From Lunularia cruciata (taxonomy: Eukaryota; Streptophyta; Marchantiopsida; Lunulariales; Lunulariaceae), in contig OX419758.1 in the NCBI GenBank assembly GCA_948567375.1, positions 60,579,001-60,643,000 on the forward strand: a DNA stretch of 64,000 bases, written 5' to 3'. The notes below the pieces were generated by a model. It was not told the DNA's origin and searched no databases. It saw only the letters and a program-made list of their open reading frames with translations. Positions 43,689 through 55,501 of the stretch are shown here, piece after piece. The position numbers were made by a program, and so were the translations under genes. Each line of letters begins with the position of its first letter. The first letter of the stretch is position 1.

Positions 43689-44582
43689 GAATGTAACCGC
43701 AAGTAAAAACAAGAAGGATGGGAAGATCATGTAACACTCCAAGGACAAGAGAAGAGAGAAAACACAAATTACACACTCAAACATTCAGTGCCCCAAAGGA
43801 GCCTCCCTTCTCTTTATTATATAAACAAAGATGATCTCCTCCAAGGAAGCTCCACCATAGGATTAGGCACACAGATAGGTGATATGTCAGCAAGCTCCAC
43901 CCTTGGATTACTTACTTGGATTGGTGACATGTCGGTCTAGGTCTTATCTGGTTGGTCAAACAAGCTTTGACCGGACAAAATCTTTTAAGGAATCTTCTTG
44001 TAGGAGTCTCAAAATCACATGAGTAAGGTACCATTGGAAAGCTCTTGATGAGACAAAGCAAGAGGGAGGGGAGGTCAGCCTTTCCTTCATTAGGGAGGAA
44101 TCTGCACATTTTCAAGGCCTAATTCATCTATTTAGGCCTCCAAAATTGCCTTCAAAGATTTTAGACATATTTCAGTTCCTACTCTATTAGTAGAAGTCCC
44201 TTTTTGGTTATACATCTTTCTGATCTGTTTATTTCATCATGAGTAACATCCTCTAGATGTTACCAAACCAAATTTCACCTTTAAATCATATGTCTAGCTA
44301 TTAGTTCTAAGGTTCTAAAGTCTATTTTGGTTTCTGCCCTATTAGTAGAAGTACTTATTTGGTGATACTTCTATCTGATTGATTTTAACCATCATGTATA
44401 ACATCATTCTAGATGTTACCAAACCAAATTTCACATCTAAATCATATGGCTAGCTCTTGGTATTACAGATTGCATCAAGCCATACAAGTGAAAAATAAAT
44501 TAGGCAAAATGGGGCTAAGCTCCAATATTATCAATAAGTGGAATCTGCCTTACGACACCTAAGATATTTGAGCTATGTTATG
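43689..44582 (-). mobile_element. 3' end of the RLE non-LTR element, split by a solo LTR
   Basis: 43689-43729 (AACCGCAAGTAAAAACAAG then GAAGGATGGGAAGA) and 44468-44582 (CATCAAGCCATACAAG, GGGGCTAAGCTCC, CACCTAAGATATTTGAGCTATG) together reproduce, in order, the terminal 150 bases of copy 1 at 2904-3060. The T-family LTR at 43730-44467 was inserted later. Confidence 0.75.
43730..44467 (-). mobile_element. Solo LTR of family T (long subfamily)
   Basis: Plus-strand reading starts TGTAACACTCC and ends TGGTATTACA; 738 bases. Flanks are GATCA and GATTG, probably a decayed 5-bp duplication. It carries an internal tandem duplication of about 155 bases (two copies of TTAGTAGAAGT...GATGTTACCAAACCAAATTT), shared with 58141-58892 but not with the LTRs at 33807 and 37368. 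Confidence 0.8.
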
Positions 44583-46170
44583 CATCTCTCAAACAAGGTA
44601 TTGAGACCAAGTAGCTTTATTTATCAAAAAAACAAACCAAGTTTTGTATCTATATCCTTATTTTAATTTTATATACTTCTATCTTTGACTTTAATCATTT
44701 GATAAATTTATTCAAAATCCATAATAAAATACTTAAAATTTATATTGATTTTCTCAACTTCTCATGTTCCATTAGCACCATCTATTGCAATGGTAGTATT
44801 TTTCTAGCATTGTGTGCTACCACCTCTCTAAATGTTTTTTAGCTTGCTTAGTTTCCACTTATTTACATAGCTCATCATGACTTGATATAGAAGATGCAAT
44901 TCTTATTTTAGTGTTTTTTATAGAGACTAAGTTACAATTCAATTCAAAGGCTTATAATAGATCATCTTTTGAGGAGGTTCCAAAATAATCATAAAGTAGA
45001 AAAGTACAATCCACTTGAAATTTGAGGATATAATGACCAATCTAAATTTGATTAGTTAGAATATAATTTTAAAAGACTAAAAGAAAGAATATATCTCAAA
45101 AATTCAAAATCCATATTAGTGGAAAGGTGCCTACATGACTGTTGAACCAATACTCAACCTTAATAACTACTTTAGTTAGAATTGTGATATATGGTGGACC
45201 CAAGGATAAGATTGAGATTAGTAACCAACTTAGGACATAACTTAGACCTACTTTTGGTCTTAAACCTTAGTCTAGATCTAAAACTAAGCCATTAGATAGT
45301 GTTCAATAACTTTGATAACCAATGAAAGAGTACATAAGTTTGATCTAAGAATATTTCATGTAGTTGGATCACAATACATAAGAGGTTTATCATAAGAGGA
45401 CTATTGAATATCAAGAGTTGTTATATCAAGCTATAGAGTTGCTCATGTGAGTGAAAATTTTTCAATATAGAACAAAGCATAAAGTTAGAATCTATTCAGC
45501 TCAATGGTTACTTATGACTAAAATCAAGAAGAGTTAGCATTAGTTGGTAGTAAATATGCAAATGTGAGTAGCATAATCTAATTTGAGCTTGTGATCTACC
45601 AAATTGTAAGCTTTTATATAAAGCTTGAAGATTTTAGAGATTATCTTTCAAATAAAAGTATGTAGGTGTATGATAGTAGGGTCCACTTTAGCACTTTCTA
45701 CTTTAATCTTAGAATGGAACGAAGTTCTTGTTTCTGTAATCCTCCCTAATTATAATGAAAATCTTAGACTAAGCAATCAAAGTTATAGTGAGCTTTGGCT
45801 TAAAGTAAGATTTGGTAGCAGTTTTCATAACCTCCAACAATGCTTGAAAAATTCCAATTGCACTTTCTATGGTAGATTTCAAATTGATTCATATTCTTAT
45901 TTTATAACATGTAATAATGAATACTTGTTAGTAATTATGATAATTTTTATCCTTAATATGGCAAAAATACTATCAACTAGTAGATCATTATGCTTATCAT
46001 ATTAAGAAATATAAAACTTTAGTGAAGTTATTTTACTATTCTAAAAGGTTTGAAAATCATCAAATGCATCCTCTACATCCTTGACATCTTCAAATTACAT
46101 TTAATTTATAAATTCATTATAAGTGAAAAAATACAAATAAAAATTGATAATTATGAATGATATTACTCAA

Positions 46171-46225
<55 letters not shown>

Positions 46226-46852
46226 GTACTTCTAGTATTTACATTTCATGTAACATTAACAATGTTATTCAACTCTACTCACTCAAGAATGATAACCTAG
46301 AAAGTATATGCATAACATTACTCACAAAATAGATGGAAAATAACATTCTAACTCCATAACTCTTACTCTTGGATATGATAGAGTGTTGCCTACAATATGA
46401 TAGAGCTTGCTTTATCCTTTTGTTATCCTTATTACACTCATTCTAATGCTTCCACACCCAAGATACATCTTTTAATGACTATAATTGTTGAGAAAATACT
46501 TCTATTATCAATTTGTTATATTTGCCGACCAAATAAATACATCAAACTCTTTTAGATATGACATAGTGTTACCTACTAGATGTAAAGTTTACCTTATTTG
46601 TATATAAACTTTGTCAAGCTAATCCTAATTCCTCCATTGCTACTACATGCAATCTAAGGATTCAAACATTCAAGACAAGTCCTATTTGGTTAATTGATTG
46701 ATGATTCAAAAACTTTGATGTAATTTACACTTTGACTTGAATATGAAAATTCAAGTCAAAGTGATAAATTTACATATCTATATAAAAATTTAAAATTGTG
46801 CTCCTTCTAATGCTACAATATTTATTGTAACATAACTCTAGAATTGTTGTCA
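44583..46852. other. AT-rich DNA with a long (TA)n tract
   Basis: No supported gene. 46174-46222 is an uninterrupted TA microsatellite of about 24 units. The plus-strand frame 45625-46005 has no recognisable domain. Confidence 0.4.
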
Positions 46853-47482
46853 TGCGTATATACATCATTGTCAACATCATACACTATAGAAGCAAAACTC
46901 ATACATAGATCATACATGGACTCTAAAGTACCACAATCATATGTTTGTTTCCAACTTGAATCACACTCAATCAGATCAATACTTGATCCGCCACTCAACA
47001 ATCTACCAACAATCAGGTCTTGATTACAATTAAGCCACATCCACTCTAGCTAAGAGACTCTAGGTGACGTTCACTAGCCTTTGTCCACCATAGCCAGGAA
47101 CTTGAAGGCTCAACATCCAGGAAGTGAGCTCTTTGTTGTTGCACTTCAAAAATATACCCCTTGATCTTGTCCTAGGTATCTAACCCTAATGGTCCAATTG
47201 ATGGTGCAAACAATGAAAGTGACGGTAAGCTCCACCATGTAGTTAGTACCCCAAACATGAAATCTGACCATCAACAAGTTATCTATGAGTAACTGCAAAA
47301 ATACCTCTAACTACTCACACTACTACTCCAACATACAAGCAATCTAGTGCAATACTACAAATGGTGTGACAAGTGTTGTGCATATATACATTACTATACA
47401 ACATACATTGTTGTCAACATCATACACCATAGAAGCACAACTCACACATAAGTCATACATGGACTCTAAAGTGCCACAATTG
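46853..47482. repeat. Pair of direct repeats about 535 bp apart
   Basis: 46853-46940 and 47387-47482 share TTGTCAACATCATACAC and TCATACATGGACTCTAAAG plus flanking bases, about 85-90 bases with few differences. The sequence between is non-coding. Confidence 0.7.
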
Positions 47483-47599
47483 CCCCCTAGCTAGCGGTTA
47501 GGTCCCTCTAACTCCAAATAGCAATCTACTCTAAGTATATGGTATAACCTATGGTGGGCAAAAGATCAAGAGGCCAGGTGCTATCGAGCCCCATCATTG

Positions 47600-48232
47600 A
47601 TCACATATCTACAATCTATACCATATAAAGGATAAACTAACTATAAGTCAAGTACATCTATGACATAACTACTATCCTTGAGGAACCACAATGAGTGGAG
47701 GAATCAAACATGCAATATGACATCCTTTCAAACAACTACCACACACTAACATAGTAGCAACCCTACCAGAAGAGCCGCATAACATACACCTCAAGCTTGC
47801 ACATAAAAGTGCCAATATTGGGTCCATAGTACCATCAATATTTGGGGGGGTGTCATGGCGCACATGATCCTTCCAAACAACACCATCACCTTGTTGTGTT
47901 GTGGTTTACGTAGCCCATGAAAAAGTAAATTGGTGTGGCTTATCTTCGTACAGATGGAGTGGGTTGTTTGACGTATCCCACGGTTGAGCTATTGTCATGT
48001 GAGCATTCTATGCAGTGTACATGATTGGCCACATGAATTATGGTCTTGTCTTCTTTGAGGGCTCTTATGTATATAGGTGGTGGAGAGTTGCAAGGTAGGT
48101 GTATTTTAGTTGGAGGAGTCTCGAGCAGGAGGAAGGAATTGAGAGCGAGAGTTGTAGTAGAGTGGAAGTCAGGCATTAGAGAGAGCAATTGAGTAGGAGG
48201 AGTCCCATGCTCCCAATCTGGCACTCCCAAAT
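47600..48232 (-). pseudogene. PHD-finger-like segment of a retroelement-type reading frame
   Basis: Minus strand. 47940-48230 is open (PDWEHGTPPTQLLSLMPDF, then a Pro-rich stretch). After frameshifts, 47672-47863 reads CMLCGSSGRVATMLVCGSCL followed by KGCHIACLIPPLIVVPQG, then after two stops LCHRCT. C-x2-C, C-x2-C, H-x2-C and a final C-x2-C match a PHD zinc finger, including the CL.PPL..VP.G signature before a Trp (now stop). PHD fingers bind histone H3 tails. Same strand as the integrase at 50628-50885, so it may be the downstream part of that element. Confidence 0.5.
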
Positions 48233-50009
48233 CCTTTTCTCATCAAGCTTTAGATTCTATACCACGATGGCTTATGAGATTGGATGATGGTACATTTTGT
48301 AGCGGTCTTCATAGAGTCTACAATGGAAAACCTAGATCTTATTGTTCTATTTGTGTTTATTTATGAGAAAGTCTAGGACTTGACAATTTATGTGCTCTTT
48401 TAGATGGAGAATGGCTCCATTTTTCTCACGAGGTTCAAGGTGGAGTGTGGGGTCCACTTGTCAAAAAGTGAAGAGGCTAAATGATAAAATTGCAAGAGGT
48501 TGGGTTCCAAGGGAGAAGTTTAGGGAGTTTTGGACCATCTAAGGAGTTTGTGGAGGGGATTTGAGGAGAAGAGACTACGGTTGGAGAGAGGAGCTAACAT
48601 GCTATAACTTCAAGACTAGAATCTAGTGATTTGAGCTAATGCTGTGGGAGATATAATCAATTGAATCAAGGGGGTAGAATTCATTTCTAAGAACACAAAA
48701 TAGGTGATTCAGAGAGCTTCATGAGACATCTTCATGATCTGTTAGTTGGGTTAGAGAGTTGAAAGAGAGCTCAAGAAATTTCTGAGCTCAAGAAATTTTA
48801 GGGTTTGATCAATCTCAAATCAGATCTGGCCAATTGAAGTTAGAGCTTTGGAAAGTGAGGAGTTGGAGATGAGATGTTGATCAAGTTTGAAGATTTGGTC
48901 ACTCTTGAAGTTGTGGTCATAATAACCTTGTGAAAATTTCCAATATGGTTGGTGGCTAGGTTTCAATTTTGTGCAAAGGTTTCATGTGAATTCCTCAAAT
49001 AGAAAATTTAGGGTCTTGGATCAAGTATACATGGGTCTGCAAAGCTCACAAGTTAGCCCAACTCAAGAATTGATCCATATCTAGGGTTTAGGGTTGGATT
49101 AGGGTACTAAAATTTACAGAGTTTTAGACAAGGGTACAACCAACTATTGTGAAAATTTTGGTTGACATTAGGTCTATGGAAATTGAGAGCTGATGCAACA
49201 AACTCTACTAAAAATATTGAAGTAAGCAATATAGCATTTCTATCTTTTATCATAATTGAATGTCAATTCTCCTATTTGTGTGTCTATGATTGAGGATTTT
49301 AGGTTTTTGTAGTGATTTTGAGGATTAAGTGCACCTTTGATCCTAAAATTTGGGGAAAGCTACCCAAAACTAAGAGCAAACCCTAAATTAGGCATTTCAA
49401 AATTAGTGTGAAAACTACAAAAGACTTGCAAGTTTGAGAGCTTGTCAAGGGAGCTATAATGATCAAATTTTAGCTTGTTTTATATCATTGTAAAGCTTAT
49501 TTCATAGGATTCCCATTAAATTTTGGAACACTAGAATACAAGTTACGTAGAGAAAGTTATGCCCATCTGAGTTACATAGAATTCTCCTCATCAAAAAGAC
49601 ATAAGATTACCCCACTTGGAGTACAAATTGGTTGAAGACTGAAGTTCATATTGGAGGAATCTTGGAGTATAGGTTGAAATTAGCTTGATGACCAAAGCAA
49701 GAGGGTTCTTAAGCTAAATTTTGAAAAAAATCACAAAGGGTTGTTATTGAATTCTTGTAATTGGATCCTCTTTGTGCTTGCATGCCTATTTGTATGCCTA
49801 ATTGGTTTGGATTGGTGTGCGGACATTGCACTTAGGTTTTTTCCTTCTAGTAGTATTGTGTATTTCTCCTTGGTAATGCTAGAAGTGATGACCAATAGAC
49901 TTGGAGTGTGTGTTATGATGATAGGTTAGGTTGGCCATTACTACCCTACCCGATAGCAAGAATACCAAAACCTAGAGTGAAAGGCTCTATTGGTTGGGTT
50001 CTACGCATG
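48233..50009. other. Decayed internal or LTR sequence, no gene
   Basis: No frame with a recognisable domain on either strand. It sits between the integrase and PHD-like segments of the minus-strand element and may be inserted or non-coding element sequence. Confidence 0.3.
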
Positions 50010-50890
50010 CTCAAACTAGTAAAGACAAGTTTATATATAACCTTTGATCTATAAGCTCCACAACTAGGCACCTTGTGTGTTCATAGAGAGAGAAAAGCAA
50101 AGTATGACAACATCCTTCCAACATGAAGATGCCAAAAGGCAAAACCTCATGCACTCTCAAGATAATGTGGTCCATAATAACATCAAGTGTAGTCAATGTT
50201 ATCTATTGTAGATATACATAATCACCTGGATGTAATCAATGGATCAAGAGTCTTTAACCTCTTCCTTGAATGGTATTATAGCATAAGGTATCCCATGCCA
50301 AAAAATCATCACGTTCTCAAAGGCCATTGGCATCACTCTTTGAAAGATCTTTGTCCATTAAGAACATGCGCTCACCTATATGTCTAGATCATCCAAGTCC
50401 ACAATTATAGTAGCATCTTGATGAATGGTTGCAGGTGAATCTAGATCTCATCCATATAGTAGAAATTAAGGAGAGAAGGATGGTAAAGAGGCTTTCCAAC
50501 TAAATCAATAGCCCATGGCCAACCAAGGTAATTGGAGATCCTAATCTCCCAAGTGGCCTCTCTTTGAACTATACTTCTACAATCCTCTCTTCACCATTTG
50601 AACCACTGTCTATGTTACAATATTTGCCTAAGGGTGATCTTGGTTGGTAGTATGATGATCAATCAAAGCCTTGTCACACAAGACCTGAAACTCCTCCAAG
50701 AATTCTGTACCCTGATCAATCAAAACCTCAACTAGTGCACCAAAATGACTAAGAACCTGATCCAAGGACAAGTAAGTCGTCCCTTCATTGGACTTGTCAA
50801 GAAGTGCCACCAACTCAATCTATTTGGAGAAGTGCCCCACCATCACCAAAATGTACCAATGGTCCATGTGGAGAGCTCACTATCCAAATT
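50010..50890 (-). pseudogene. Ty3-type integrase of a second lineage
   Basis: Minus strand: HWYILVMVGHFSK.IELVALL followed by DKSNEGTTYLSLDQVLSHFG and VEVLIDQGTEFLEEFQVLCD, then KALIDHHTTNQDHP. VLIDQGTEF holds the second catalytic Asp of the core; the catalytic Glu would follow but is lost. About 430 bases downstream, VHEVLPFGIFMLEGC (50011-50196) resembles the C-terminal integrase SH3-like segment (EVLPsGVLmLEG). This lineage differs clearly from elements G and T. Confidence 0.7.
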
Positions 50891-51068
50891 TAGCCTGGTC
50901 ATTTGACTGATTGCTTTATGGTGAGAGCTCAAGACATTACGACAATAGTTGAGTCATATGATATGTAAATTGAGAAGCAATATTATACCCCATGGGTTTT
51001 AGTATTGACTATTGGGTGGAGATAGCTTCCTACATACTAGGTTGGCAGTCAAGTGACGGATGGGTATG

Positions 51069-51407
51069 TTACCTACCAATATGCTTCAGTAGTGGTAGTC
51101 TCGGCTTGCTACAGTCCAAGATCATAGCGACATCAATTTCTACTTTCAATGGTTCTATTACTTGGCCTGGTGACTTATTGGAGGGGAACACACATGCAGA
51201 GAATATTCTAGTACTAGAGGAGATCACTTGGATTTGGAGTACAAGTAGGATCATTCTATCCACCTTGGATATTTCATTGTGGAGTTCAAAGGAGGCATTG
51301 ATGTACCATGTAGAACCAACCCTAGAGATGTTTGGTTCTAAAATGAACACCTCTCCACATTGGTCTTCTATAACTCCAAACCAAAAATTGTAGCCTTCCC
51401 CAACATA
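51069..51407 (-). pseudogene. 3' part of an unidentified ORF cut by element X copy B
   Basis: Open to a stop at 51069. Contains FILEPNISRVGSTWYINASF and ends KPRLPLLKHIGR. Its frame is exactly continuous with the ORF ending at 53278 once copy B and one AGGAG are removed, giving 276 codons in total. No family recognised. Confidence 0.6.
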
Positions 51408-51412
51408 AGGAG

Positions 51413-53277
51413 TGTGACATCTAACAAATATCCAACAAATATCACTTTTGCGGTAATCAGGTAAGTAAAGTTTGTTCTCGCAGAGATACTATTTAGAATT
51501 GGTCAAAAACAAAGCAAAGTAACAATCTTAGTTCTTCTTGGATTCTTCTTTAATCTCTTAGGTAGCAAATACACCCAAAAGAGAGTAGCAATCACTCAAT
51601 CTTGACAACTTGTCACTAATTCATACCCTCATAATCACAATATAACAAATTTTGTCCAAAAAAATCTTGATTGTGATGATTCAAATTCTCTCGCAGACGG
51701 CATTTCATTGCAAAATGACTTTGCCTCAAAATTGTGTTCCACTCCTCCACTAAAGGCAAAACTTCCTTGATCTAAATTACTTCACATCAACACTACACTA
51801 CACTCACAACTACAAAATACTACCAATACTATAATTCCTCTCAAATCTATCAAGGCATTGCTCCAATTGCACTTCACTTAGGATCAAACACACAAAATGA
51901 AGATCAAGGCTACGGAATCCAACATCCAACAAACACATTGACTTGCACTTTGAAATTCTCCACACACTCACAAACACACACATAGTGTTGATTAAGCTCA
52001 AGCAACAAGCACTACTTCACAACACTTCACTTTATCTATTCTTAGAAATTATGAGCATTGAACAACACTACACTGCAAATGCCACCATTAAATAGACAAA
52101 GATCTTCAACAATTATCTAATAACTATACCGTTCTACCACAACTTTACCAACCTGCAGATCCAAAATGACAATGCACATCTTCATATCTGCCTCTTCAAA
52201 TATCAAAATTGTGTATACTCCAATCCAATGTCTACCCCTTCTTTGGCTTCCAAACCCAATGATCTTCCTATCACTTCTCCTTCTTTGGGTCTATCTTCAA
52301 CTACCAAACCCTTCACTATTTCTACTACTTCTTCACTATGATTACAATTGAGGTCATAGGTAATCTTTCTATCTCTTCATCTCCCAACCCACTCTTCTCT
52401 AAAGTGTCAAGTGTCAAATCCAAAGACACCTGCACTCTTACTTCTCTTACTTTAGGTCTAACTACTATCAATTCCTTTGCTAATTCTACTCCATTCTCAT
52501 CAAGAATTGTAATTGAAAGCATGGGTATGCTATCTACGCCTTCAATTTGTAATGGACTTTCCCCTAATTGCTCATGTAACTGACCCAAAGACACTTATTG
52601 TTTGATCTACACTTTGGATTCATTCACTACTACTATTTCTCTCATAATTCTAGCCTATCTTCAATCAAAACTGAAATTGAAGTCATGGGTATCCTAAATA
52701 TCTTCTTTCCTTACTCTAACTTCCTCTGATGCCTCTAGCAAGACCCTTGAAGTCACCTTCACTACACTCCAAGGTCCGACTCCTTTAGATCTGATCACCT
52801 TTGTCTTGAGGCAAAGAAGCTTCTAACCCAAAGTTGCAGAGACCCAAAGAACATAGACCTGGAGAACATAGACCCAAAGTACTATGAACCCGAAGACATT
52901 CAACTATTATATATATTTACTCCTAAAAATTCAAATGCTTGTAACTTTTGTTACAAACCTCCAAACTATGCAATTTTGGTAGCAATGGCAAGCTTTGAAT
53001 AAGATGCTTCCAACAAGATGCTTCCAACGAGACATAGCACACATGATTTGGACATGTCTTCAATGAGATACATCCACCGCAATAATCTGACCTGCAACTT
53101 CCATTTCTCCTTCGGGTCTACATTCCTTCCTTCTTCCTCTAACACAAAGTAGACTTTGTTGGGTCAAATCAAAATACATGCTTCTCATCATTTCTTCTCT
53201 ATTTGTGTTCAATTTGGTTTCAATAATGCACTTCTTCTTTAAAACTTGTGTCCAAAATGAAAAATGTGTGTACCACA
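51413..53277 (-). mobile_element. Element X, copy B, with perfect 5-bp duplication
   Basis: AGGAG at 51408-51412 and 53278-53282. On the minus strand the unit starts TGTGGTACACAC and ends AGATGTCACA; 1865 bases. Both terminal parts align to copy A (start to about 53150; 51413 to about 52600), while most of the central reading frame is missing. One open remnant, 52325-52594, includes VQVSLDLTLDTLEKSGLGD. It is inserted in the unidentified ORF 51069-53769. Confidence 0.85.
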
Positions 53278-53769
53278 AGGAGTTGTGCACCAAAGTCTAG
53301 TAAGACACTTTATGGTGTATAAACCTTCCTTAAAGGTCACACCAAACAAAAAAATCTCCCTTTGCTCATCCAATAGGGCAACTCCAAGTGTAAACCACAC
53401 TTGTTCAAAGGTCGGTCTAGTTGATAACTTCTCCAATCTAGCCATTGTTGCTTGCCATAAACGACTAGTCATTGAGCGGATCCCATGCTTCTCAACCAAG
53501 TCAACTCCACTATCAACCACCTTTACTCTAGTAAACACATCCTCCCTATTATCACAAAGCATGGCAGCCAACCAGAACATTGGAGCTAGATCAATTCCTA
53601 ATGTAAACATATCATTGATTGAGAATAAAAGGAAGCGCATAATCAATTGAGCCACCTCCAACATCAAGCTAGACTCAATTGGTGTAGTAGCAAGTGGTTG
53701 ATTAGTAGGTAGTCTATCATGCATCCCATCACCACCTACCACACATGTAGTAGAACATCTAGGAGCCAT
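53278..53769 (-). pseudogene. 5' part of an unidentified ORF (probably retroelement)
   Basis: A 164-codon open piece from ATG at 53769 up to the insertion of copy B. Contains NDMFTLGIDLAPMFWLAAML, TMARLEKLSTRPTFEQVW and FLFGVTFKEGLYTIKCLTRL. Leu/Phe-rich, without recognised motifs. Upstream on the same strand lies a zinc knuckle, so it probably belongs to a retroelement polyprotein. Confidence 0.55.
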
Positions 53770-54430
53770 GGATGTTATTATAGTACCTCAAAGAGTGTAA
53801 AAGATTGGGGGAGTCTAACTTGTCTACTAGCCTCTCTTCTTTGTGGGTCCAATTCCACTGATGCTCCTCTAGGCTTTGGAGTATGTATTGCACTCTTAGT
53901 CATTGTAGCACATGTATCTGCTTGTGTTGCTCTACACACAAAGTCCAAGACATCTCTATCACTAGCATGTGAGGTGGAAGCCTCAACACCCAAATCTAAT
54001 CTCTTTGAGTGATGGTCATGCTAGCCAATCTTTGCTCCAACTGCTCAATCCAAACAATAGCCATGGCTATATCAAAAGTAAGGCTATTTATTGCCCCCCT
54101 ACCATGTGTGTATCCTCTACCACCACATCCTCCATGAGCTAGAGCTCCTCTACCATATGCCATAGCAGCCTTCCCACTCCATAAGTCTAGGTGTAAGTCA
54201 AAGCGTCGGTCATTTGTGTGACCAAATTTGTGGCAATGGTCACACTATCTCTATATTGGCTAAGATGCACTAGAGGTATCATGTCTGCTTCCCTAAGTGC
54301 ATTCTCTCCTATGGTGAGGTCCTTTGCAAGTCCAACAAGCAATACCACTCCTCACTTACTACTACTGACTTGAAAATGAAGGTAAGGGTCTAGCTACACC
54401 ATGCACTCTACTTGCTCCATCGGATCTAGG
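53770..54430 (-). pseudogene. gag nucleocapsid-like remnant with zinc knuckle
   Basis: At 54203-54243 the minus strand reads CDHCHKFGHTNDRR: C-x2-C-x4-H-x4 with the last Cys changed to Arg (TGC to CGC). FDLHLDLWSGKAA and a Gly/Arg-rich run (YGRGALAHGGCGGRGYTHGR) follow, typical of LTR-element nucleocapsid. A shifted frame (53778-53993) carries on toward the ORF at 53769. Confidence 0.6.
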
Positions 54431-54436
54431 ATGTCC

Positions 54437-55094
54437 TGTAACACCCATTTGTGCATGGTATTGTGATATTTAGCTTGGTATTACAAGTACTTAAGAGATA
54501 TTATTTATATAGAGATAAAGGATGGTTCTATATTATTCATGGTTAGCTAAAGTTAGTCATAGCTAAGATAGAGGGGACCTTACTTTAGAGGAAGTAGAAA
54601 AGATGAGCACTACTATTTTGGATTTTAGTGTGTTGACTTGGTATTATTCCTAGGTGTTTGGCTTTGAGGAAAGAGTTGAGAACTCTTGGGCCCGCAAACC
54701 TTTTTGTTTTGGATTCTTCTTTAGTCCAAGGATAGCCCATGTGAAGGAATCCTTGACTTAGTGGTTGGGTCAAGATAAGATCATATGCTTAGGGGAATAT
54801 GCCCATGTGAATGGATATTCCTTTCTGCTTTTTGACTTTACTTGACTTTTAGTCTAGTAACTTCAGTTACTACGGTAATTAGTAACTTTGGTACGTAACT
54901 ATTTCACCACTATATAAACAAGGGGTGAGGAGGTACTCATCATCCTTTCATTTGCAACTATCTCTCTCTCATTGAGTTCTCTAGTGAGCAATGTCTTGAG
55001 TCTTGGAGTGTTAGCCTTGGAGGAGTATGATGGAGTTGGGGTTCCTTGCCTTCTTAGTCCATGGTGCGCTACCATAATAGCCATCAGAGGTTCA
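54437..55094 (+). mobile_element. S-family LTR with short piece of leader
   Basis: Starts TGTAACACCC and ends AGAGGTTCA; 658 bases, matching 29545-30207 in opposite orientation. It keeps TATATAAA at 54911-54918 as likely promoter. The leader TCCTGAGTGAGAGACAGGC follows to about 55125, so this is a 5' LTR whose internal region was lost. No duplication is visible. Confidence 0.8.
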
Positions 55095-55124
55095 TCCTGA
55101 GTGAGAGACAGGCCGGCTCACAGT

Positions 55125-55470
55125 CCACCCTATCCTTGGAAGCCAACATGGCGTGGTACATTCTATTGCACTCTAGAAGAAGTAATAATTGTGGATGAGG
55201 TCTCTTTACCAATCCAGATGTCACAACTCTCTCTTTCACCATTATCAATTGATCAATGATTGATAATAAACCAATTCAAACAATATCAAAGAAAATTTAT
55301 GATTCATTACATCATACTTAAATCAAATTTTTTTGTTGAGTTCTGATTTGTTTATTTTGATTCTAACTTCAATTTCACTTTAAATTTATTTAGAGTCAAA
55401 TATGAGCAAATCATTATGTTGGTTTAATTTCAGTCATCATTAATTCCAACATTGGGAGTAAATATTTGAC

Positions 55471-55501
<31 letters not shown>

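Noticed and set aside
50992-51393. Plus-strand 133-codon frame
   Set aside because: Overlaps the minus-strand ORF 51069-51407, which is in frame with its other half across element X.
53264-53650. Plus-strand 128-codon frame
   Set aside because: Antisense of the minus-strand ORF 53278-53769, whose continuity across the insertion supports the minus strand.
33807-54430. Zinc knuckles and RT remnants as integrated pararetrovirus
   Set aside because: LTRs, 5-bp duplications, integrase and chromodomain are those of Ty3 and copia retrotransposons; no movement-protein or viral coat-protein signature was seen.
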